Assembly (NCBI GenBank): GCA_950072225.1
Contig: CATMOP010000177.1
Span: 1 to 5,000 of the forward strand
Direction: 5' to 3'
Length of the DNA: 5,000 nucleotides
Origin: an uncultured Nitrospina sp.
GTDB lineage: Bacteria; Nitrospinota; Nitrospinia; Nitrospinales; VA-1
Shown here: positions 1-5,000 of the stretch, piece by piece
How the letters are laid out: each line of letters starts with the position of its first letter
Position numbering within the stretch: position 1 is the first letter of the stretch
Translations under genes and position numbers: made by a program
The notes under the pieces: generated by a model
What the model was told of the DNA's origin: nothing
What the model saw: the letters and a program-made list of their open reading frames with translations, nothing else
Databases searched by the model: none

Positions 1-463
1 GTAGTCTGTTTTCCTCAATCAAAAGACCGGTTGATTTACCAAACTCAGCGTCCCGGTAATCTGACAGGAACAGGATATTGTGAATGTTCGCTTCTTTCGC
101 GAAACGTTTTTGTGCAAAAGGTAGATCCCGACTGATCGTCACCAGTTTGGCAGTTTTATCCAATCCTTTATTCTCTTCGCTAAGAAAATGAGTTTGTTTG
201 TCGCAGGTGGGAGTATCCAGGGAGGGAACGATACTCAGTATTGTCACCTTGCCTTTGAACGATTTTAGATCAATCATGTTCAAGCCCAGGTCAGGGAGGC
301 TGACATTTGGGAGTATTTTTCCCACCTGTGCTGTTTGTCCCATCAGTGTCAGCGGTTTTCCATTTAAAGTAATTGTGGAAACCTGTTCTCCCCAACTCAG
401 TCCTGCAAAAGCCAGCACCCCGGCCAGAATTAAACTTCCCGCAAAAAATGTTTTCTGAAACAT
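1..463 (-). CDS. tpx: Exported thiol peroxidase (Tpx, atypical 2-Cys peroxiredoxin family), C-terminus outside window
   Basis: Reduces hydrogen and alkyl hydroperoxides through a peroxidatic cysteine, usually recharged by thioredoxin. The frame starts at ATG 463-461 and stays open to the window edge (154 codons seen; E. coli Tpx is 168 aa without a signal peptide). Residues 1-25 look like a Sec signal peptide (Lys4, hydrophobic run from about F6 to W24), so the enzyme is probably periplasmic. Mature residues 28-41 match the Tpx N-terminal beta-hairpin (TITLNGKPLTL). The active site is PSLDTPTC (80-87), with Thr84 and peroxidatic Cys87 at family spacing. ISRDLPFAQKRF (110-121) and FLSDYRDAEFG (132-142) are Tpx signatures. 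Oddity: the position after RF, which is the resolving Cys (Cys95 in E. coli), is Ala122, and no other Cys occurs in the visible part. Family assignment is firm; export and a 1-Cys mechanism are inferences. Confidence 0.93.
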   Translation of the reverse strand, partial: MFQKTFFAGSLILAGVLAFAGLSWGEQVSTITLNGKPLTLMGQTAQVGKILPNVSLPDLGLNMIDLKSFKGKVTILSIVPSLDTPTCDKQTHFLSEENKGLDKTAKLVTISRDLPFAQKRFAKEANIHNILFLSDYRDAEFGKSTGLLIEENRL

Positions 464-471
464 TAGTAGCT

Positions 472-478
472 CTCCTTT
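472..478 (-). promoter_or_regulatory. Ribosome binding site of tpx
   Basis: On the minus strand the bases before ATG 463-461 read AAAGGAG followed by 8 nt (GAGCTACTA region), a near-consensus Shine-Dalgarno at good distance. It fixes the start so that the signal peptide is included in the protein; no in-frame Met follows until residue 41. Confidence 0.75.
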
Positions 479-517
479 CTAAGTTTCCTCTATTCTATCT
501 TAGTATTTCAGCTTTAA

Positions 518-547
518 TTCAGAAATAAGACCCGGCCCTGCTATGAT
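518..547 (+). promoter_or_regulatory. Weak candidate sigma70-type promoter for the leader/glycosylase unit
   Basis: TTCAGA at 518-523 (4 of 6 to TTGACA), an 18-bp spacer, then TATGAT at 542-547 (5 of 6 to TATAAT). It points toward the leader ORF and glycosylase and lies in the only gap between the divergent tpx and the glycosylase unit. Matches of this quality occur by chance in AT-rich DNA. The remaining part of 464-565 shows nothing else I can name; no convincing -35/-10 pair was found for tpx on the other strand. Confidence 0.25.
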
Positions 548-599
548 GGAGCAGATCATTTTTTTATGAATGAAATCATGGCAGAATTCAAAACTCCAT

Positions 600-621
600 T
601 TGGCGTGGGTCCAATGAGCAA
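600..621 (+). repeat. Direct repeat, copy 1 (22 bp)
   Basis: The 22 bases here are identical to 698-719 (offset 98 bp). Allowing one mismatch (T599 against C697) the match extends to 26 bp, 596-621 against 694-719. The shared core is GGCGTGGGTCCAATGAGCAA. No similarity continues on either side. The repeat contains an ATG (614-616), and in both copies it can be read as G-V-G-P-M-S, but in different frames relative to the surrounding leader ORF. Confidence 0.85.
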
Positions 622-642
622 TAGTTTTATCAGGCGAGCAAA

Positions 643-715
643 AAGGAGTCTCGGCTTAATGAGCTCTTGCTATCTGCCTCCCCTGCTAAGGGGCCACTTG
701 GCGTGGGTCCAATGA
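643..715 (+). CDS. Possible 18-aa leader peptide ORF coupled to the glycosylase gene
   Basis: AAGGAG (643-648) lies 10 nt before ATG 659-661, the best ribosome binding site on the plus strand of this region. The ORF 659-715 encodes MSSCYLPPLLRGHLAWVQ and stops with TGA 713-715, which overlaps the likely glycosylase start ATG 712-714 as ATGA. The same frame is open further upstream to ATG 566 (49 aa), but that start has no close Shine-Dalgarno. I do not recognise the peptide. Two readings are possible: a translated leader that delivers ribosomes to the glycosylase start through the stem-loops at 680-736, or the remains of an N-terminal region separated from the glycosylase by an old frameshift. 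Confidence 0.3.
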
Positions 716-736
716 GCAAGAACCCATTGGGCCAAG
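680..736 (+). promoter_or_regulatory. Two stem-loops around the glycosylase start
   Basis: Stem-loop 1: CCCCT (680-684), loop GCTA, AGGGG (689-693), a perfect 5-bp stem. Stem-loop 2: CTTGGC (697-702) pairs with GCCAAG (731-736), and CCAATG (709-714) pairs with CATTGG (725-730), leaving a 6-nt one-sided bulge (GTGGGT, 703-708) and a 10-nt loop. The second stem contains ATG 712-714, so it would hide that start codon unless opened by ribosomes on the leader ORF. The pairing is read directly from the sequence; a regulatory role is inference. Confidence 0.35.
698..719 (+). repeat. Direct repeat, copy 2 (22 bp)
   Basis: Identical to 600-621. This copy supplies the 5' half of stem-loop 2 and carries ATG 712-714, the probable glycosylase start. 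Downstream, CCATTGGGC (724-732 region) is a short partial echo of the repeat's left end (CCATTTGGC). Copy 1 has no matching inverted partner, so the hairpin is specific to copy 2. Confidence 0.85.
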
Positions 737-1343
737 ATACTGTTCGTCCGCATAATAAAGATATTGAAATTTGCCAGCGGAGGCTCTCTGCCTCTGAGCT
801 TAAAAGAAATATCAAAGCCTGCACTCTTTGTGAGGCAGATCTTCCTTTTCCACCAAAACCCACCTTCTCATTTTCTGCGAGATCAAAAATACTCATCGTT
901 GGTCAGGCTCCGGGTATCAAAGTGCATGAATCCGGTATCCCCTGGAACGATGCCAGTGGCGATAGGCTACGCGTATGGATGAAGGTATCTAAAGAACAAT
1001 TCTACAACACGAAATACTTTTCAATCGTGCCAATGGGATTCTGCTATCCCGGAAAAGGTAAATCAGGGGATTTGCCTCCTCGTCCCGAATGCGCGGAAAA
1101 ATGGATGTCACCCATTCTTGATAAACTGCCCAAAAGGCAGATCACTCTGTTAATAGGTCAATATGCCCAGGCCTGGTTTTTACAATCCAGGAAGAAAGCG
1201 ACACTGACAGAAACGGTAAAAAACTGGAAACTTTATCTCCCCCATTACTTTGTTTTGCCCACCCATCACCTCGCAATAATATTTGGCTGAAGAAAAACCC
1301 ATGGTTTGAAAAACAGCTGGTGCCGAAATTAAAAAAAAGATAG
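712..1343 (+). pseudogene. Uracil-DNA glycosylase family protein (family-4-like, Fe-S), frameshifted near the 3' end
   Basis: Would remove uracil from DNA, starting base excision repair in the cytoplasm. From ATG 712 the frame gives KACTLC about 35 residues in, then motif A GQAPG, the family stretch GIPWNDASGDRLRVWM, and VPMGFCYPG followed by SGDLPPRPEC. Four Cys have the spacing C-x2-C-x70-C-x15-C, matching the 4Fe-4S pattern of family 4 glycosylases. The frame then runs into LPTHHLAIIFG and TGA (1288-1290). Rereading one base (C1260) gives LP-HPSPRNNIWLKKNPWFE and continues to TAG 1341-1343, restoring the expected motif B and C-terminus (about 210 aa). One C is therefore missing from a C-run at 1258-1260, by mutation or sequencing error. 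The start is chosen for its ATGA overlap with the leader ORF; TTG 667 is possible but 18 nt from the Shine-Dalgarno. The gene ends 20 bp from the convergent mutS2 stop with no hairpin terminator between. Confidence 0.85.
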
Positions 1344-1363
1344 GTGAGTTTATGTTCTAAAAA

Positions 1364-3730
1364 TCAAAATTCAACAACGGTGACGCCATCGCCCCCTTCG
1401 TGGCGTGAGCCAGGCATGAACTGCTTGCAGAGCCCGGCTTTTTCCAGGTAATTTCGCACCAGGGTTTTGATTGTTCCCATTCCGTGACCGTGAATGATGA
1501 GTACCCTCTGTACTTTTTGCACGATGGCCCTGCTGATGAAAGCCTCTATAACTGCCTCCGCTTCTTCGGAGTTCATGCCTCTTAAATCGCAGGACGACAC
1601 CGGTCCCCCTTCTGACTCAGTGTGGACATTCAATGAGAATTTCTTTTCCGGTATTTCCCCCTTTTGTCGCGGGTTACCGCGAAGGGCTTTGGCTTCAACA
1701 ACCGTGGTGATGTTTCCCATCTGGACCCGCAATTTTTTCTTTCCCTGAGGAGGCTCTAAAAGGGTGGCGAGGGTTCCCAGATTCAAAATTAAAACCGGGT
1801 CGCCGGTTTTCAGGTTTTCCACCTGCAGGGTCCATTCTTCGAGATCTTCCACTTTGGAGGACAAGGGCATTTGGTTCATGGACTGCAATTGTTTTTCCAC
1901 CTTGCGGAATTTGGGAAGGTCTTTCTCGCCTTTGATCTGCTGAATCATTTTTCGGATTTCAGCTTTTCCGGCACGTATTTCTGCCTGCAGTTTTTTGGTT
2001 TTATTTTTTTGAAAATCTTTTTCTTCGTCCCGTAATCTCTGGGTCAGGATTCTCTGCTCTCTCGCCAGGGCTTCTGTTTCTTCTTTCTGCTGTTTTATTT
2101 TTTCCTGGTCTCGGTGGAATTCCAGCCTCTGGCGGGTCAAATCTTCCAGTAGGTTTTCCGCACGGTCCTCCTTGGCCTGATACAAATTTCGTGCCTGGTT
2201 GATGATACTTTTTTGCAGGCCCAGCCGTTCGGCGGTATCGAGAGCTGCGCTTTGGCCCGGCGCCCCAAAAATCAAACGGTAGGTGGGGCTCAACGTATCG
2301 AGATCGAACTCGGTACAGGCATTGAGGAAACCTGCATGCGTTTGCGCCAAAATTTTCAAGGTGAAATAGTGGGTGGAGACCAATGTCATCACATTTTTGC
2401 TTTTAAGGTCAAGGAGGATGGCTTCTGCCAACGCCGCGCCTTCTTCCGGGTCGGTGGCAATTCCCAACTCGTCCAGAAGCACCAGGGAGCCCGCATCGAC
2501 ATGATCCAGGATATGAATTATTTTTTTCAAGTGCCCCGAAAAGGTCGACAACTTCAATTGAATATTCTGGTCATCACCAATGTCGGAATAAACCTTCGGG
2601 AAAAACGGAATCCTGGAATTTTCTTTAACCGGAAGATGCAGTCCTGCCCTGACCATCAGGGCCAGTAAGCCCAAGGTCTTTAGCGTCACCGTTTTGCCCC
2701 CGGTATTGGGGCCGGAAATGATTACTACCCTGACCGAGGCGTCCCACTCAATGGTATTGGGAACCACCATTTCTCCATCCAGAACCAGTTCCGGGTTTCG
2801 GGCTTCTTTAAGTTCCATGATCGAGTCGTGGTTCATGGGGCAATGTACCGCCGCCATGGTTTTGCTCAGACGGGCTTTGGCGAAAATGAGATCCAGAGAT
2901 ATCAGGGTTTCCAGATTCCTTTCCAACTGTTCCTGGAATTGCAGGGTTTGCAGAGCAAGCGATTGCAGGATTTTAATTTTTTCCTGCACAACTTGCAGCC
3001 GGGCTATTTTCAATTGATTGTTCAGGGGCACGATGGAAGTGGGCTCTATGAATAGAGTTTGTCCCGTTCCGGAACTGTCATGCACGATGCCGTCAACCCG
3101 GGATTTGAACTCTGCCCGCACCGGGATGACCATTCGTTCTTCACGTTCGGTGATGTAGGAGTCCTGCAGGGCCTCGCGGATACTGTCCGTCTTGAAGAGA
3201 CGTTGCAGACGTTCTTCCAGTTTGCGTTTTGCGGTTTCTGTATTGCGGATGGCTTGGTGCAGTTCCGGTGTGGCGTTTTCCCGGATGTTTCCCTCATCAT
3301 CCACGCAACGGATCAGTTCCTCCAAAAACTCCTTGAGTAGATCAAGCTTTTCCAGCCAGGCATGCAAGTGGGGATAAACGGATTTTTTATCCTTTTCCCG
3401 GCATAGGTTTCGGCACAGGCGCAAAAGTTTGATGAGAGACAGGCATTGGCCTGGATCGATTATTTCGTGCTCTTCAGCGTTCCGGAAAACGGGGCGAATA
3501 TCCTCAACTCGATCCATCGGAAAGGAATCCAAAGAACTCAGCAAGGCAACCATCTCGGCGGTTTCTTCAAGCAGGGTTTGCGCGCAATCAAAATCGATTT
3601 CGGGTTTTAACTGACGGCATTGATCTTGGGTGAAAGGAGAACAGGCATGGTTTGCCAACGCCGTGACCACTCTGTCCCAGCCTAGAAGATGCATGGATTT
3701 TTCAAGCAAGTGAACGACCGTATTGCTCAT
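1364..3730 (-). CDS. mutS2: MutS2: MutS-family ATPase with C-terminal Smr domain
   Basis: MutS2 is a cytoplasmic homodimeric ATPase. Published roles in other bacteria are suppression of recombination (H. pylori) and sensing and splitting of collided ribosomes (B. subtilis); which applies here is unknown. At 788 aa it is full length (B. subtilis about 785). Residues 1-130 form the N-terminal MutS2 core, and 130-300 the helical lever/clamp region including the signature FIEP (227-230). The ATPase follows: Walker A GPNTGGKT (340-347), a GDDQNI/STFSGH switch (385-400), Walker B LVLLDE (416-421), STHY (452-455), and TEFDLDTLSPTYRL (473-486). Then come a charged coiled coil (about 515-610), a KOW-like segment starting KTGDPVLI (641-648), and an Smr domain (about 714-788) with DLRG (715-718) and HGHGMG (747-752). 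Minor deviations: GIATDP for the usual GAGTDP, and Cys before DLRG where Leu is usual. The start ATG overlaps the upstream stop (ATGA) and has no Shine-Dalgarno, implying coupled translation; Met13 is a weaker alternative. Confidence 0.97.
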   Translation of the reverse strand: MSNTVVHLLEKSMHLLGWDRVVTALANHACSPFTQDQCRQLKPEIDFDCAQTLLEETAEMVALLSSLDSFPMDRVEDIRPVFRNAEEHEIIDPGQCLSLIKLLRLCRNLCREKDKKSVYPHLHAWLEKLDLLKEFLEELIRCVDDEGNIRENATPELHQAIRNTETAKRKLEERLQRLFKTDSIREALQDSYITEREERMVIPVRAEFKSRVDGIVHDSSGTGQTLFIEPTSIVPLNNQLKIARLQVVQEKIKILQSLALQTLQFQEQLERNLETLISLDLIFAKARLSKTMAAVHCPMNHDSIMELKEARNPELVLDGEMVVPNTIEWDASVRVVIISGPNTGGKTVTLKTLGLLALMVRAGLHLPVKENSRIPFFPKVYSDIGDDQNIQLKLSTFSGHLKKIIHILDHVDAGSLVLLDELGIATDPEEGAALAEAILLDLKSKNVMTLVSTHYFTLKILAQTHAGFLNACTEFDLDTLSPTYRLIFGAPGQSAALDTAERLGLQKSIINQARNLYQAKEDRAENLLEDLTRQRLEFHRDQEKIKQQKEETEALAREQRILTQRLRDEEKDFQKNKTKKLQAEIRAGKAEIRKMIQQIKGEKDLPKFRKVEKQLQSMNQMPLSSKVEDLEEWTLQVENLKTGDPVLILNLGTLATLLEPPQGKKKLRVQMGNITTVVEAKALRGNPRQKGEIPEKKFSLNVHTESEGGPVSSCDLRGMNSEEAEAVIEAFISRAIVQKVQRVLIIHGHGMGTIKTLVRNYLEKAGLCKQFMPGSRHEGGDGVTVVEF

Positions 3731-5000
3731 AATAAGGGTTCATTCTGCGGAGACAACTCTTTGCTGGCAGACACGGCTATTGCTCGTTGCCCCTCCGGCG
3801 AGGAGTGGACGAGGGTGGACTCGAGAAGAATGCTCACCCTGGCATCATAAAGACGGTTGGGATCGCGGAAATTTTTATATCCATACAAGAGGACAGCGAG
3901 GTCTTTTTCCACTTTCTTTTTATAGCTGGTTTTTTTTTCTCCGGGGACCAACTTATTGCCTTGAACCTGGATTTTTTGGGTGGTGACAGTGACTGGTTTG
4001 TCGAAGTCAACGGTTTCGGTGTTGAAATATAAATCATATTCAATGATATGCTGTCCCATCACCTCAAAAATATTGCGGCCTTTGCGGATGGCGAACAGAG
4101 TGGCGATTTTACCATCCCGTTTCTCCGGGTTCGGGCTTTCCGGCCCGGGCAATTCTAGCAAGGCGAGGTTTCTTCCTTGAACCAGCCGGGCCCAGTGGAT
4201 CGCGCCCAGGTGGTTGCCTTCCCGGGTCATGCGGACGACGTCAGGATTCAGCCGACGTTTTTGCTTACGAATCCATTCCAACATGGCGGGCACTTCCGAT
4301 TCGGGCAGAAAATGGCCTCCGTGAGCCTTTCCTCTTTCCCCATGTTCCCGGTAGGTGACGGGATATTTCATGTCGGAGAGAATTTTATGAATCCGCCGAC
4401 TGAGTTGGATGGGGAAAATAGGATCGTGCGCGCCCTGGATCATATAAATCGGCGTATTGCGAAGATTTACCAGAAAATGCATGTACCGGGGAGTGATGCT
4501 TCCGGCGATGGGGATCAACCCGGCAAACCGGTCCGGATAAAACATGCCGATCATGTAAGCACCGATAGCGCCATTGGACAACCCGGCAAGAAAAATCCGA
4601 TCCGAATCTATATTGTATTGTTCGCGAACCTGATCAATGAGACCGAGCACCATTTCCTCGGCGGGCCGTGCCCACCAGGCCCCCATCGGATAAGTGGGAC
4701 ACAATACCGTGAACTCTTTGTGCAAATGCTCGACCCAGGCCGGAATGGTGTTGGCTCCGCTACCACCCAGCCCATGCAGGACAACGATGAGTGGGATATT
4801 TTCATCTTGTCTCAATGACTCTGGAAGAAACAAGGCATATGGGTAATCTTTTCCATTATGCCTGTACTGTAATTTTTTTTGAATTCCGACAGAGCCTGTG
4901 CTTTTTTTTACCCGTGTACGGAGAAGGGATTTAACCGTTTCGTTTGAAACTTGGGCCGACTTTAAACGTTCCAGCACCCGATTTTCCACCTTGGGGTCTT
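3727..5000 (-). CDS. Alpha/beta hydrolase (predicted peptidase / PHB depolymerase-like esterase) with C-terminal beta domain; start uncertain
   Basis: Probable serine hydrolase; substrate unknown. Counting from GTG 4989-4987, an N-terminal helical stretch (1-35) leads into the alpha/beta fold (about 40-242): oxyanion motif HGLGG (72-76), nucleophile elbow GLSNG with Ser138, acid Asp189 in GAHDPIFP, and His226 in AHGGHF (His223 is an alternative). About 245-400 is a second domain of the type seen after such hydrolases in large secreted peptidases: NPDVVRMTREGNHLGAIHW (248-266), VDFDKPVTVT (327-336), and DPNRLYDARVSI (376-387). The frame stays open past the GTG to the window edge (K, P, D codons) and no Shine-Dalgarno precedes the GTG, so the true start, and any signal peptide, probably lies outside. 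The TGA (3729-3727) overlaps the mutS2 start. Fold and catalytic triad are well supported; esterase versus peptidase is not decided by the sequence. Confidence 0.88.
   Translation of the reverse strand, partial: DPKVENRVLERLKSAQVSNETVKSLLRTRVKKSTGSVGIQKKLQYRHNGKDYPYALFLPESLRQDENIPLIVVLHGLGGSGANTIPAWVEHLHKEFTVLCPTYPMGAWWARPAEEMVLGLIDQVREQYNIDSDRIFLAGLSNGAIGAYMIGMFYPDRFAGLIPIAGSITPRYMHFLVNLRNTPIYMIQGAHDPIFPIQLSRRIHKILSDMKYPVTYREHGERGKAHGGHFLPESEVPAMLEWIRKQKRRLNPDVVRMTREGNHLGAIHWARLVQGRNLALLELPGPESPNPEKRDGKIATLFAIRKGRNIFEVMGQHIIEYDLYFNTETVDFDKPVTVTTQKIQVQGNKLVPGEKKTSYKKKVEKDLAVLLYGYKNFRDPNRLYDARVSILLESTLVHSSPEGQRAIAVSASKELSPQNEPLL

Noticed and set aside
198..458. 86-codon plus-strand ORF opposite tpx
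   Set aside because: It is fully antisense to a clear Tpx reading frame and has no recognisable motif or ribosome binding site.
538..565. Hairpin CTGCT/AGCAG followed by a T-run, resembling a Rho-independent terminator
   Set aside because: The stem is only 5 bp and AT-flanked, and no plus-strand gene ends upstream of it (tpx is on the other strand), so there is nothing for it to terminate.
630..896. 88-codon minus-strand ORF opposite the leader and glycosylase start
   Set aside because: It overlaps the recognisable glycosylase N-terminus in antisense and has no family features.
1250..1265. Programmed -1 frameshifting in the glycosylase gene
   Set aside because: Zero-frame codons are GTT TTG CCC ACC; there is no X-XXY-YYZ slippery heptamer and no obvious downstream pseudoknot, and the expected sequence is restored simply by one missing C.
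1344..1363. Bidirectional terminator between the convergent glycosylase and mutS2 genes
   Set aside because: The 20-bp gap and its edges are A-rich but hold no inverted repeat.
2213..2668. 151-codon plus-strand ORF inside mutS2
   Set aside because: It is antisense to the MutS2 ATPase domain, whose motifs are intact; its peptide is low-quality, shadow-type sequence.
4177..4818. 213-codon plus-strand ORF opposite the hydrolase
   Set aside because: Long but antisense to the catalytic core (Ser, Asp and His motifs in the minus frame); no domain recognised in it.

Overview
The window is ordinary chromosomal DNA from a bacterium. The signal peptide on the first gene suggests a Gram-negative with a periplasm. 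The gene set (Tpx, a family-4-like uracil-DNA glycosylase, MutS2, a peptidase-like alpha/beta hydrolase) fits an environmental proteobacterial, Nitrospinota or deltaproteobacterial-type genome, but nothing here fixes the taxon. I see no mobile element, tRNA, rRNA or CRISPR array.

Layout: (1) 1-463, minus strand, the first 154 codons of an exported thiol peroxidase (Tpx) that runs off the left edge. It keeps the peroxidatic Cys but has Ala where the family has its resolving Cys. (2) 464-711, a divergent intergenic and leader region with a weak candidate promoter, a 22-bp direct repeat, two stem-loops, and an 18-codon leader ORF with a good ribosome binding site whose stop overlaps the next start as ATGA. 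(3) 712-1343, plus strand, a uracil-DNA glycosylase family gene broken by a one-base frameshift just before its HPSPRN motif; the rest of the protein is intact in the next frame up to a TAG at 1341-1343. (4) 1364-3730, minus strand, a full-length MutS2 (788 aa), convergent with the glycosylase and 20 bp from it. (5) 3727-5000, minus strand, an alpha/beta hydrolase of the secreted-peptidase/PHB-depolymerase-like type, still open at the right edge. It overlaps mutS2 by 4 bp (ATGA), so the two are probably one translationally coupled transcription unit.

Together: two nucleic-acid maintenance genes (glycosylase and MutS2) converge, and an exported peroxidase lies upstream of the glycosylase on the other strand. 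I find no evidence of a new multi-gene system. The points most worth a second look are the Tpx without a resolving Cys, the glycosylase frameshift, and the structured leader with its coupled mini-ORF and repeat.
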